Positions 1-7,503 of a DNA stretch of 15,136 nucleotides are shown in pieces. How positions within the stretch are numbered: the first letter of the stretch is position 1; every line of letters begins with the position of its first letter. This stretch comes from an uncultured Thiotrichaceae bacterium (GTDB lineage: Bacteria > Pseudomonadota > Gammaproteobacteria > Thiotrichales > Thiotrichaceae), in the NCBI GenBank assembly GCA_937931765.1, contig CALHAO010000326.1, positions 1 through 15,136 of the forward strand, given 5' to 3'. The translations under genes and the position numbers were made by a program. Below the pieces are notes generated by a model. That model did not search any database. It saw only the letters and a program-made list of their open reading frames with translations, and was not told the DNA's origin.

Positions 1-612
1 CTGTCCAGCCAGCGCATCTGTAGCCACATATGCCAGCATAGTCGCCATATTCGGATGAATCATCCCCGAACCTTTGGAGATGCCAGTAATGGTTACCACA
101 CCACCATCCAGCTCAACCTGACGACTGACAGCCTTAGCCACTGTATCGGTAGTCATAATGCCAGCGGCAGCCTGCGCCCAATGATCAGATGCCAGCGCCT
201 CAATGGCAGCCGGAAGTGCGCATTGAAAGCACTCAAGTGGCAACTGCTCGCCAATAACACCGGTTGAGAACGGCAACACAGCCTCTGCCTGGCAGTCACC
301 CACCAGCTTAGCCAACTCAGCACAGGTAGCTTTCGCCGTTTGCAAACCCTGATCACCCGTACCCGCATTGGCGTTACCTGAATTAATCAGCAAATACCGG
401 GGTGAAGTCACAGTCAAATGCTCACGCGCAACAATCACCGGAGCCGCACAAAAAGCATTTTTTGTAAAAACTGCGGCGCATTGGCTACCTTCAACCAGCT
501 CCATCAACACCAGATCATCACGTCCCTGATAACGAATGCCAGCAGATACTGCCGACAAACGTATACCATCAACTGGCAATAAATTTTCAGGTGGAAATAA
601 ATTAACTGCCAT
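1..612 (-). CDS. argJ: ArgJ, glutamate N-acetyltransferase (bifunctional ornithine acetyltransferase), N-terminal part
   Basis: The first 204 codons of argJ are present; the gene runs off the left edge of the window. ArgJ moves the acetyl group from N-acetylornithine to glutamate, and in some versions also acetylates glutamate from acetyl-CoA, in the arginine pathway. Visible family motifs are SGNANAGTG (about 94-102), GVIGE, MTTDT (about 149-153) and KGSGMIHPNMATML (about 180-193). ArgJ cleaves itself before a threonine in the ATML segment, and the expected nucleophile is Thr191 (bases 40-42). The window therefore covers the whole alpha chain and only the first few beta-chain residues. The ATG at 610-612 shares one base with the secA stop (TAATG), and no strong ribosome binding site precedes it, so translation is probably coupled to secA. 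Whether it is mono- or bifunctional cannot be told from this part. Confidence 0.95.
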   Translation of the reverse strand, partial: MAVNLFPPENLLPVDGIRLSAVSAGIRYQGRDDLVLMELVEGSQCAAVFTKNAFCAAPVIVAREHLTVTSPRYLLINSGNANAGTGDQGLQTAKATCAELAKLVGDCQAEAVLPFSTGVIGEQLPLECFQCALPAAIEALASDHWAQAAAGIMTTDTVAKAVSRQVELDGGVVTITGISKGSGMIHPNMATMLAYVATDALAGQ

Positions 613-3329
613 TAGCCCAACTTACCATGACATTGTTTATATTTTTTACCAGAACCACAAGGACAAGCATCATTCCGACCTACCTTGGCACCTTCACGCT
701 GATAAGGTTTCTCAGTAGTCAGCTCACCACCCACTACAGCATCAACCACTTCGTCATCAAAAGCGTTATCCGCGCTCGGATGCATATACTCAACACCTTC
801 CTGTGCTTCAACCGGCTCCATGACTTCAGCCATCGCCTGAGGCTCGCTGACCTGAATACGCATCAGGAACATAATCACTTCGTCTTTGATCCTTTCCAAT
901 AACTCCTGGAACAAATCAAAGGCTTCGCGCTTGTATTCCTGCTTCGGATTCTTCTGTGCATAACCACGCAAACCAACACTCTGGCGCAGGTAATCCATAG
1001 CAGCAAGGTGTTCTTTCCATTGCGAATCAAGGATATGCAACATCGCATCACGCTCTAAACGGCGCATACCTTCTGAGCCAATCAATTCTTCCTTATGAGC
1101 CAGCACTTTTTCTACTTCGTCCTGAATACGCTCACGCAAATTCTCTTCGTACAAAGTATCGTCTTCATCCAGCCATTGCTGGATTGGCAACGTTAAGGCC
1201 AGATCACTGGACAGCTGTTGCTCAAGTCCCGCCACATTCCACTGCTCGTCCACACTACCAGGCGGAATGTGGGTATTAATCATATTGTCCACGACATCAA
1301 AACGAATCGTACTGATCATTTCATTGATGTCTTCGGCATCCAGTAAATCAGAGCGCTGCTCGTAAATTACTTTACGCTGATCATTCGCCACATCATCATA
1401 TTCCAGCAGGTGCTTACGAATATCATAGTTGTGCGCCTCAACTTTACGCTGCGCGTTTTCAATGGACTTGGACACCAGGCCTGCTTCAATCGCCTGGCCT
1501 TTCTCCATACCCAATTTCTGCATCATCGCTTTCACACGATCCGATGCAAAAATACGCATCAGATTATCTTCAAGTGATAAATAGAAACGCGAAGAACCCG
1601 GATCACCCTGACGCCCCGAACGACCACGCAACTGATTATCAATCCGGCGCGACTCATGCCGCTCAGTACCCAGAATATGCAGGCCACCTGAACCCAATAC
1701 AGCATCATGACGCTTCTGCCATAACGCAGTGATTTTATCCTTAGCTTCCTGGTCAGTATCGTCAGGCAGTTGCTTTAATTCTTCATCCAGACTACCGCCC
1801 AACACAATATCAGTACCACGACCCGCCATATTAGTCGCGATAGTCACCGCACCAGGACGACCCGCATTGGCAATGATGTGAGCTTCACGCTCATGCTGCT
1901 TGGCATTCAGAATTTCATGAGGAATACGTAGCTTTTTCAGCTTACCGGACACCAGTTCAGATGCCTCAATGGAGGCCGTACCCACCAGCACCGGACGACC
2001 TATCTCAACACCACCCTTGATGTCTTCAATAATGGCATCAAATTTCTCATCTTCCGTCAGGTAAATCAGGTCATTTTCATCCTTACGGATCATTGGACGA
2101 TGAGTCGGAATAACCACCACCTCGAGACCGTAGATCTGCTGCAGCTCAAATGCTTCAGTATCCGCAGTACCGGTCATACCGGACAGCTTGCCATAAAGAC
2201 GGAAGTAATTCTGGAAGGTAATGGAAGCCAGTGTCTGATTCTCTGCCTGAATTTCCACGCCTTCTTTAGCTTCAACTGCCTGATGCAGACCTTCAGACCA
2301 ACGACGGCCCGGCATAGTACGTCCGGTGAACTCATCGACAATGACGATTTTGCCATCGCGCACGATATAATCTACGTTTTTCTGGAACAGCACATGCGCA
2401 CGTAAGCCAGCATTCAGATGGTGAAGCACAGCGATACTGGCGGAGTCATAAAGACCAGCCCCATCCGCCAAAATACCAAGCTCTTGCAATAGTTTTTCTG
2501 CATTCTCCTGCCCTTCTTCGGACATGTAGACCTGCTTACCCTTCTCATCGACCGAGTAATCACCGGGACTGTCTTCATTTTCCTGACGTACCAGCTGAGG
2601 AATCATATTATTGATCGCGATATACAACTCAGAAGCATCCTGGGCCGGGCCAGAAATAATCAACGGCGTCCGGGCCTCATCGATCAGAATCGAATCCACC
2701 TCATCAATTACCGCGTAGGCCAGCGTACGTTGCACACGCTCATCTTTGGAGAAAGCCATATTGTCACGCAAATAATCAAAACCAAACTCATTATTGGTTC
2801 CGTACGTTATGTCAGCCGCATAAGCATCCCGGCGCTGCTCCTGATTCAGGCCATTGACGATGACACCCGTTGTCAGCCCAAGAAAACTATATAGTTCAGC
2901 CATCCACTCAGCATCACGCTGAGCCAGATAATCGTTCACCGTAATAACGTGCACGCCCTCACCCGGCAGGGCATTAAGATAAGCAGCCAATGTCGCCATC
3001 AACGTCTTACCTTCACCGGTACGCATCTCAGCAATTTTGCCGCTATTCAGCACCATGCCGCCAATCATCTGCACATCGTAGTGCCGCATACCAAAAACAC
3101 GTTTACTGCCTTCGCGAACGACAGCAAATGCCTCAGGGAGAACATCATCAACAGTAGCGCCATCAGCTAAACGCTTTCTGAACTCAGACGTCTTTTCCTT
3201 CAGCTCAGCATCACTCAGCTTAGCGTACTCGTCTTCCAGCGCGTTGATGTTTGTGACAATTTTAAAGTAAGCCTTGACCAAACGGTCATTACGGCTACCA
3301 AAGATCTTTCTGGCAACAGAACCCAGCAT
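612..3329 (-). CDS. secA: SecA, preprotein translocase ATPase
   Basis: SecA is the cytoplasmic motor ATPase that pushes unfolded preproteins through SecYEG. The protein has 905 residues, close to the 901 of E. coli SecA. Visible landmarks are the Walker A motif TGEGKT (104-109, Lys108), the Walker B/DEAD-like box DEVD (209-212) followed by SILIDEARTPL, the NMAGRGTDI helicase motif, and QLRGRSGRQGDPG. An acidic, variable linker leads to the C-terminal zinc-binding tail with Cys889, Cys891, Cys900 and His901, the site used for SecB and lipid contacts. The ATG has a clear ribosome binding site, AGGAGA at 3341-3346, 11 nt upstream. The gene follows a 248-nt leader after the M23 gene, and its stop overlaps the argJ start. 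All key motifs are intact. Confidence 0.98.
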   Translation of the reverse strand: MLGSVARKIFGSRNDRLVKAYFKIVTNINALEDEYAKLSDAELKEKTSEFRKRLADGATVDDVLPEAFAVVREGSKRVFGMRHYDVQMIGGMVLNSGKIAEMRTGEGKTLMATLAAYLNALPGEGVHVITVNDYLAQRDAEWMAELYSFLGLTTGVIVNGLNQEQRRDAYAADITYGTNNEFGFDYLRDNMAFSKDERVQRTLAYAVIDEVDSILIDEARTPLIISGPAQDASELYIAINNMIPQLVRQENEDSPGDYSVDEKGKQVYMSEEGQENAEKLLQELGILADGAGLYDSASIAVLHHLNAGLRAHVLFQKNVDYIVRDGKIVIVDEFTGRTMPGRRWSEGLHQAVEAKEGVEIQAENQTLASITFQNYFRLYGKLSGMTGTADTEAFELQQIYGLEVVVIPTHRPMIRKDENDLIYLTEDEKFDAIIEDIKGGVEIGRPVLVGTASIEASELVSGKLKKLRIPHEILNAKQHEREAHIIANAGRPGAVTIATNMAGRGTDIVLGGSLDEELKQLPDDTDQEAKDKITALWQKRHDAVLGSGGLHILGTERHESRRIDNQLRGRSGRQGDPGSSRFYLSLEDNLMRIFASDRVKAMMQKLGMEKGQAIEAGLVSKSIENAQRKVEAHNYDIRKHLLEYDDVANDQRKVIYEQRSDLLDAEDINEMISTIRFDVVDNMINTHIPPGSVDEQWNVAGLEQQLSSDLALTLPIQQWLDEDDTLYEENLRERIQDEVEKVLAHKEELIGSEGMRRLERDAMLHILDSQWKEHLAAMDYLRQSVGLRGYAQKNPKQEYKREAFDLFQELLERIKDEVIMFLMRIQVSEPQAMAEVMEPVEAQEGVEYMHPSADNAFDDEVVDAVVGGELTTEKPYQREGAKVGRNDACPCGSGKKYKQCHGKLG

Positions 3330-3356
3330 ATGCTTATATTTCTCCTAAAATCATTC

Positions 3357-3426
3357 TGCCAGCGGCTCTTAATGGCTTAATACCGGCACTGCCCTCGACT
3401 AATGCGCAGGGTTGATAATGTGCCAG
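3357..3426 (-). promoter_or_regulatory. Possible alternative-pairing element in the secA leader
   Basis: The minus strand carries CTGGCA at 3421-3426 and again at 3357-3362, with TGCCGG at 3383-3388 between them. TGCCGG can pair with either copy, with one G-T wobble in each case. The upstream hairpin extends to seven pairs by adding 3420 with 3389, and it encloses a second stem, CCCT (3408-3411) with AGGG (3392-3395). The downstream hairpin has a 20-nt loop and ends about 10 nt before the secA ribosome binding site. This is the layout of a two-state leader, but the arms are short and the function is inferred. Confidence 0.3.
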
Positions 3427-3452
3427 ATTCAATAAACGGCACACTTAATGTT

Positions 3453-3484
3453 AATATATATTTGGCTCAACACAGATAAAACAA
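3453..3484 (-). promoter_or_regulatory. Possible secA promoter
   Basis: On the minus strand, TTGTTT (3479-3484) and TATATA (3455-3460) are 18 nt apart and resemble sigma-70 -35 and -10 boxes. An overlapping TATATT (3453-3458) is an alternative -10 at a poorer spacing of 20. Transcription would start near 3447 and give a leader of roughly 120 nt. The region is AT-rich, so chance matches are likely. secA could also be read through from the M23 gene, because no convincing terminator separates them. Confidence 0.25.
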
Positions 3485-3577
3485 GATGCTCACTAAAAAA
3501 ACTGCCGCATCATGATCACGTTACCCGCTCAGCATAGCTACCAGTATATAATCAATAGCCGACTATACGGTGAATTA

Positions 3578-4540
3578 TTACTTATCCGCCTGATTCAGAT
3601 AACTTTCAGGATTAACCCGCTCACCGGCATTAAGAATTTCAAGGTGCAGATGTGGGCCGGTTGAACGACCAGTACTACCCATTAACGCAATTTTATCGGC
3701 TTTGTTGACGACAGAACCTTTTTCCACTAGCGCTTCTGTCAGATGTGCATAACGACTAACCAACTCATCACCATGATCAATCTCGACCGTAATCCCATAA
3801 CCACCTTTGCGCCCGGCAAAAGACACTACACCACCAGCCACCGAATAAATCTCCGTACCATGCGGCCCTGCAAAGTCGATACCCCCATGCATACGTGTAC
3901 GACGATTAAACGGATCACGACGCTTACCGAATTTTGAGGACACATAGCCCTTTTTTACCGGTGCATGTGATGGGGAGACTTCATCTTCTATCGCAATACC
4001 CTCCATCATCTGATACAGCGTATCGAGGATATTAGCCTGCTGAGCCAGCCGCGATTCCATGGATTGAAAGCTACCCAGCAACTCATTGGTCGAAATCATT
4101 GGAGTATCGGACGGAATATAAGCCTCATCTAAACCACCTTGTGGTGGTCTTTCATCTAAAGCAAATTCTTCCGGGTCAAGCCGGGCACGTTTAATAACAC
4201 GCTTGGCCAATGCATTGATGCGGATAATTTCAGCCTCCATCGATCCCAGTTTTTGCGAGAAGGTATCCACATCCACAGTATAATTAGCATAGGTCTTCTG
4301 GATTTCAGACACCGTTTCCATCTGCCCTTCCAAAGCCGTAATAATTTTTCCGACCTCATTCTGACTCAATAGGGTCTGCTGTGGTGTATCATCAAGCTTA
4401 TACAAGCCCATCATTTGATTGACTGACAAGCCTATAATCAATAATGCTATGATTCCCGCAGGCAACATCAGATGCAGGATCGGATTAAGACTGAACGAAG
4501 CACGGCGGGAACCGTCACTACTAAGACAAATTACTTTCAT
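3578..4540 (-). CDS. Membrane-anchored M23 (LytM-type) peptidase
   Basis: This is a 320-residue protein of the M23 metallopeptidase family, whose members cut peptide cross-bridges in peptidoglycan or activate amidases. A basic 20-residue N-terminus is followed by one hydrophobic segment (about 21-43), which should anchor the protein in the inner membrane with the rest in the periplasm. Residues about 60-115 and 150-182 look like helical or coiled-coil stalks. The M23 domain spans about 195-315. The zinc and catalytic residues are all there: His218 and Asp222 in MHGGIDF, His266 in SRYAHL, and His297/His299 in GPHLHLE, so an active enzyme is expected. No strong ribosome binding site precedes the ATG. 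It lies 92 nt from the divergent dciA-like gene and upstream of secA. An M23 gene beside secA is, to my knowledge, also seen in Pseudomonas. The exact substrate is unknown. Confidence 0.9.
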   Translation of the reverse strand: MKVICLSSDGSRRASFSLNPILHLMLPAGIIALLIIGLSVNQMMGLYKLDDTPQQTLLSQNEVGKIITALEGQMETVSEIQKTYANYTVDVDTFSQKLGSMEAEIIRINALAKRVIKRARLDPEEFALDERPPQGGLDEAYIPSDTPMISTNELLGSFQSMESRLAQQANILDTLYQMMEGIAIEDEVSPSHAPVKKGYVSSKFGKRRDPFNRRTRMHGGIDFAGPHGTEIYSVAGGVVSFAGRKGGYGITVEIDHGDELVSRYAHLTEALVEKGSVVNKADKIALMGSTGRSTGPHLHLEILNAGERVNPESYLNQADK

Positions 4541-4598
4541 TTCAACAACACTCGCACAGCCCTACAGAACAAAAACAATACGTGCGTGTTATTTCTTT

Positions 4599-4629
4599 TT
4601 GATCGCGCGTAACCGGGTAACAATACTAT
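4599..4629 (+). promoter_or_regulatory. Possible promoter overlapping the dciA start region
   Basis: TTGATC (4599-4604) could be a -35 box, with AATACT (4622-4627, spacing 17) or TACTAT (4624-4629, spacing 19) as the -10 box. Either choice puts the transcription start at or next to the ATG at 4633, which would give a leaderless or nearly leaderless message. The divergent gap 4541-4632 must also hold or receive a promoter for the M23 gene on the other strand, but I see no convincing pair of boxes for it. Confidence 0.25.
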
Positions 4630-4632
4630 AGT

Positions 4633-5049
4633 ATGAAAAAAGTTGATTATTTGATTAAAGGTAATTTTATCAGCCAACGGCTGAATCAATTTGACCAGCT
4701 GACTCAAGCGATTGAGGAATTCGTCTCGATGCCACTGGAAAATCGTGTCTGGCCGATGATACGAGGACGCAGGCTGACACTCCTGACAGATGATCCGCAT
4801 CTCGCTACCCAAGCCCGTTTTATGGAGAAACAGCTATGTAAACATATAAATACCAAACTCGGCTTAAGAATAATCGGAGTGGATATTAAAGTGATGAGCC
4901 TGCCACTTGCAAGAAAAAGAGACGCTATGGGCAGAAAAAAAGCCAGTCCGCAGACAACAGAGATTGTCAGGAGCATTGCTGACTCGATTGCAGACCCTGA
5001 ACTACAGGCTGCTTTGAAGCGACTTATTGATACTGACACACGCCATTAA
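4633..5049 (+). CDS. dciA: DUF721 / DciA-family protein (probable DnaB helicase loading factor)
   Basis: A 138-residue cytoplasmic protein with the DUF721 pattern: an N-terminal helix, then RRLTLLTDDPHLATQARFM (about 46-64), QLCKHIN, and a final beta strand around IIGVDIKVMSLP (about 80-91). A charged linker and a short helical C-terminus (about 107-133) follow. DciA proteins help load the replicative helicase DnaB in the many bacteria that lack DnaC or DnaI. The fold is recognised with good confidence; the loader role here is inferred from the family. It is the only plus-strand gene in the window, convergent with lpxC and divergent from the M23 gene. The ATG at 4633 is forced from upstream by an in-frame TAA at 4618-4620. 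There is no recognisable ribosome binding site, which is unusual here. A TTG at codon 7 is a poorer alternative start. Confidence 0.82.
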   Translation: MKKVDYLIKGNFISQRLNQFDQLTQAIEEFVSMPLENRVWPMIRGRRLTLLTDDPHLATQARFMEKQLCKHINTKLGLRIIGVDIKVMSLPLARKRDAMGRKKASPQTTEIVRSIADSIADPELQAALKRLIDTDTRH

Positions 5050-5078
5050 ATACACACAAAACAAACTGAGTCATAGTT

Positions 5079-5093
5079 AGCATAAGATATGCT
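5079..5093. terminator. Small inverted repeat between convergent dciA and lpxC
   Basis: AGCATA (5079-5084) and TATGCT (5088-5093) form a perfect 6-bp stem with a 3-nt loop in the 49-nt gap between the two converging stop codons. The position suits a bidirectional terminator. However, the stem is AT-rich and neither strand has a long T run after it, so it would be weak. Confidence 0.3.
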
Positions 5094-5098
5094 TTCAG

Positions 5099-6016
5099 CT
5101 AAACACCCGCCAAAACGTAGTTATCAGAAAAAATAGTCTGACGATTTTTTTCCGCATCCAACGTTACAATTTCCCAGCTTTTCGGCTGTTCCAGCAACTT
5201 GCGGACTAACAAATTATTGATAGCATGCCCAGCTTTATGGCCATGGAACGCGCCAATAATGCCATGACCTAAGGTATAAAGATCGCCGATGGCATCCAAT
5301 ACTTTATGTCGTACGAATTCATCCCGATAACGCAATCCATCCGGATTCAGCACACGAAAGTCGTCCAACACAATGGCATTATCCAGACCACCGCCTAAAC
5401 CAAGACTCATTGAGCGCATCAGCTCGATGTCTTTCATAAATCCAAAGGTACGGGCGCGTGCGACTTCGCTGGCGTAAGGCTGATCAGAAAAGTCTATTTC
5501 AACAGTCTGTCCGGTTGCATTCACCGCAGGATGACTGAAATTAATAGCAAAAGATGCCTTGAATCCATCATAAGGCTTTAATGAAGCCCAGCTATCACCC
5601 CGGTGGAACTCAACGGACTGCTTAATACGAATAAAACGCTTTGCCGCTTTTTGCTCTTCAATCCCCGCTGATAGCAACAGATAGAGAAACGGCGCAGCAC
5701 TACCATCCATAATCGGAATTTCTGGCGCATCAATATCGACATAAACATTGTCGATACCCAAACCCGCCATCGCAGATAACAGATGTTCAATTGTTGCTAC
5801 TTTAACAGCACCATCAACCAACGCTGTACACAGAGTGGTTTCTCCAACTGTCTCAGGGTGCAGAGCAATTTCCGGATAACCCTCAAGATCAACTCTGCGA
5901 AATACAACACCGGTATTCACAGCCGCCGGACGCAGCACCATAGAAACTTTTTTGCCGGAATGAAGCCCGATACCCAAAGTGGACACCGACTCTTTTAAAG
6001 TGCGTTGTTTTAACAC
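5099..6016 (-). CDS. lpxC: LpxC, UDP-3-O-acyl-N-acetylglucosamine deacetylase
   Basis: LpxC is the zinc enzyme that removes the acetyl group from UDP-3-O-acyl-GlcNAc, the committed step of lipid A synthesis. The protein has 305 residues, the usual family length. Zinc ligands are His78 (in ATIEHLLSA), His237 and Asp241 (in RHKVLDAIGD). Glu77 and His264 (in HGHKAGH) are the expected catalytic pair. Numbers are one lower than in E. coli. The start is GTG at 6014-6016: an in-frame TGA lies three codons upstream, and the protein begins like other LpxC proteins (MLKQRTLK). Only a weak TTGAG precedes it. The C-terminus ends in nonpolar VLAGV; in E. coli a nonpolar LpxC tail is the FtsH degradation signal, so proteolytic control is possible here but unproven. 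It follows ftsZ after 234 nt and has its own promoter candidate. Confidence 0.98.
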   Translation of the reverse strand: MLKQRTLKESVSTLGIGLHSGKKVSMVLRPAAVNTGVVFRRVDLEGYPEIALHPETVGETTLCTALVDGAVKVATIEHLLSAMAGLGIDNVYVDIDAPEIPIMDGSAAPFLYLLLSAGIEEQKAAKRFIRIKQSVEFHRGDSWASLKPYDGFKASFAINFSHPAVNATGQTVEIDFSDQPYASEVARARTFGFMKDIELMRSMSLGLGGGLDNAIVLDDFRVLNPDGLRYRDEFVRHKVLDAIGDLYTLGHGIIGAFHGHKAGHAINNLLVRKLLEQPKSWEIVTLDAEKNRQTIFSDNYVLAGV

Positions 6017-6080
6017 CGTTACTCAACCCTGATCTTGTTAATCACTACAAAAACATCCGCCACAGAAAATTACGTGGCAC

Positions 6081-6108
6081 AGTATAACATGAAAAATTCA
6101 AAGTCAGT
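6081..6108 (-). promoter_or_regulatory. Probable lpxC promoter
   Basis: On the minus strand TATACT (6081-6086) is a near-consensus -10 box. ACTGAC (6103-6108) lies 16 nt upstream as a fair -35 box. Transcription would start near 6074, giving a leader of about 58 nt before the GTG of lpxC. It falls in the only sizeable gap between ftsZ and lpxC, where a separate lpxC promoter is expected. Confidence 0.5.
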
Positions 6109-6177
6109 TTAGCAACGACTTTTTAGCTTCAAGCTGAATGACACAACACCCTACAAACCACCTATCACAAACTTTAA

Positions 6178-6223
6178 CCGTATTTGGGCAGAGACCGACT
6201 TAATGGGATCGGCCTCCATACGG
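6178..6223 (-). repeat. Two-part hairpin downstream of ftsZ
   Basis: An inner stem joins 6191-6198 with 6209-6216 (eight pairs, one of them G-T, 10-nt loop). An outer stem joins CCGTAT (6178-6183) with ATACGG (6218-6223). The two are separated by an asymmetric internal loop of 7 nt and 1 nt. It starts 28 nt after the ftsZ stop. No T run follows it on the minus strand, so it is not a classic intrinsic terminator. It could protect the 3' end of the ftsZ message or be one copy of a dispersed repeat. Confidence 0.5.
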
Positions 6224-6250
6224 GCATATTAGTTTCGCAGCAAGTCAGAT

Positions 6251-7411
6251 TTAGTCCGCCTGGTTACGCAGGAACGCAGGAATGTCCAACACACCAGATT
6301 CAAAGCTGGCACGTTGCTCATACACACCACGACCTGAGGTAGCACGACCTTCGCCCACTGCAATTTTCTGCGGAATAGCTTCTTCCAGCTCAACCGGACG
6401 CAGAGCCGGACGTGGCTTAGCCTGTGCTTTTGGCGCAGGAGCAGCACTCACAGAATCATCTTCCAGACCAGTAGCGACCAGTGTCACACGAATTTCATCA
6501 CTCATATCAGGGTCGATAACTGTACCAACTACCACTGTTGCATCATCAGAAGCAAACTGACGAATCACTTCGCCAACTTCTTCAAACTCATGGATGCCCA
6601 TGTCGAGACCAGCCGTGATATTAACCAAAATACCACGTGCGCCGTCCAAACGAACATCTTCCAACAATGGGCTGGAGATAGCAGCCTGTGCTGCTTTAGC
6701 TGCACGCTCTTCACCTTGAGCACGGCCTGTACCCATCATGGAAACACCCATGCCGGACATCGTTGTACGCACATCCGCGAAATCCACATTAATCAAGCCA
6801 GGACGGGTAATCAGTTCAGCAATACCTTGTACCGCATTCAGCAATACATTGTTAGCTGCTTTAAAAGCATCCAGCAGAGAAACATTTTTACCCAAAGAAG
6901 TCAGCAACTTCTGGTTAGGGATGGTAATCAACGAGTCAACATGCTTGCCTAACTCAGCAATACCAGCATCAGCAGACCGCATACGCTTAGGGCCTTCAAA
7001 CGGAAAAGGCTTAGTTACTACAGCTACTGTCAGAATACCGAGGTCTTTCGCAATTTCAGCCACCACTGGTGCAGCACCTGTTCCGGTACCACCACCCATG
7101 CCAGCCGTGATAAACAGCATATCAGAACCGGCAATCAGCTCTTTAATGCGCTCACGATCTTCCAGAGCCGCTTCACGACCCACTTCCGGATTAGCACCAG
7201 CACCCAACCCTTTAGTCAAAGAATTACCCAACTGCAATACTGTCTGGACGCCACTACCCTGTAACGCCTGCGCATCTGTATTGGCACAAATGTACTCAAC
7301 ACCTTCGATACCAGACTCCAGCATATTTTTTACCGCATTTCCGCCACCACCACCAACACCAACCACTTTAATGACGGCAGTACTATCTACATTATCCATT
7401 AATTCAAACAT
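6251..7411 (-). CDS. ftsZ: FtsZ, tubulin-like cell division GTPase
   Basis: FtsZ polymerises into the Z ring that places and guides septal wall synthesis. The protein has 386 residues (E. coli 383). The glycine-rich N-terminal GTP loop is at about 18-25, the tubulin signature GGGTGTG at 106-112, and the T7 loop NVDFADV at 208-214 with the GTP-hydrolysing Asp residues 210 and 213. After the globular core (to about 316) comes a Pro/Ala-rich linker of roughly 55 residues and then the conserved tail LDIPAFLRNQAD (375-386), which binds FtsA and ZipA. The ATG has a strong ribosome binding site, GGAGAA at 7417-7422, five bases away. A 128-nt gap separates it from ftsA, unlike the overlaps upstream, so extra promoter input or processing is likely. 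Confidence 0.99.
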   Translation of the reverse strand: MFELMDNVDSTAVIKVVGVGGGGGNAVKNMLESGIEGVEYICANTDAQALQGSGVQTVLQLGNSLTKGLGAGANPEVGREAALEDRERIKELIAGSDMLFITAGMGGGTGTGAAPVVAEIAKDLGILTVAVVTKPFPFEGPKRMRSADAGIAELGKHVDSLITIPNQKLLTSLGKNVSLLDAFKAANNVLLNAVQGIAELITRPGLINVDFADVRTTMSGMGVSMMGTGRAQGEERAAKAAQAAISSPLLEDVRLDGARGILVNITAGLDMGIHEFEEVGEVIRQFASDDATVVVGTVIDPDMSDEIRVTLVATGLEDDSVSAAPAPKAQAKPRPALRPVELEEAIPQKIAVGEGRATSGRGVYEQRASFESGVLDIPAFLRNQAD

Positions 7412-7484
7412 GCCCGTTCTCCAATTTAAAATTGCTAACTATGTAAAGACACCAGTAAATATTTTTGAGGATCTTAAAACTCAG

Positions 7485-7503
7485 ACCCCTTATTCAGCGG
7501 GGT
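7485..7503 (-). repeat. Small GC-rich hairpin between ftsA and ftsZ
   Basis: ACCCC (7485-7489) pairs with GGGGT (7499-7503) around a 9-nt loop, in the 128-nt gap between ftsA and ftsZ. On the minus strand it is followed after a few bases by TTTT, so it could act as a weak attenuator or as a processing boundary. Closer to ftsZ, an AT-rich palindrome (CAATTT and AAATTG around one base, 7422-7434) touches the ribosome binding site. I see no convincing promoter boxes in this gap. Confidence 0.35.

Noticed and set aside
3334..3354. A six-codon minus-strand frame (MILGEI) overlapping the secA ribosome binding site
   Set aside because: It has no ribosome binding site of its own and is short enough to be chance; noted only because a minileader at this place could affect secA.
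3495..3536. Intrinsic terminator after the M23 gene, with seven T residues at 3495-3501 on the minus strand
   Set aside because: Only a weak 5-bp stem with a 22-nt loop can be drawn before the T run, so termination is not convincing.
3330..3577. A SecM-like stalling leader before secA
   Set aside because: Every ATG- or GTG-started frame I read in this gap is only a few codons long, and no SecM-type arrest motif is present. The M23 protein upstream ends without such a motif as well.
6174..6227. A 17-codon minus-strand frame inside the ftsZ-lpxC hairpin
   Set aside because: No ribosome binding site and no similarity that I recognise; it is best explained as chance within the hairpin sequence.
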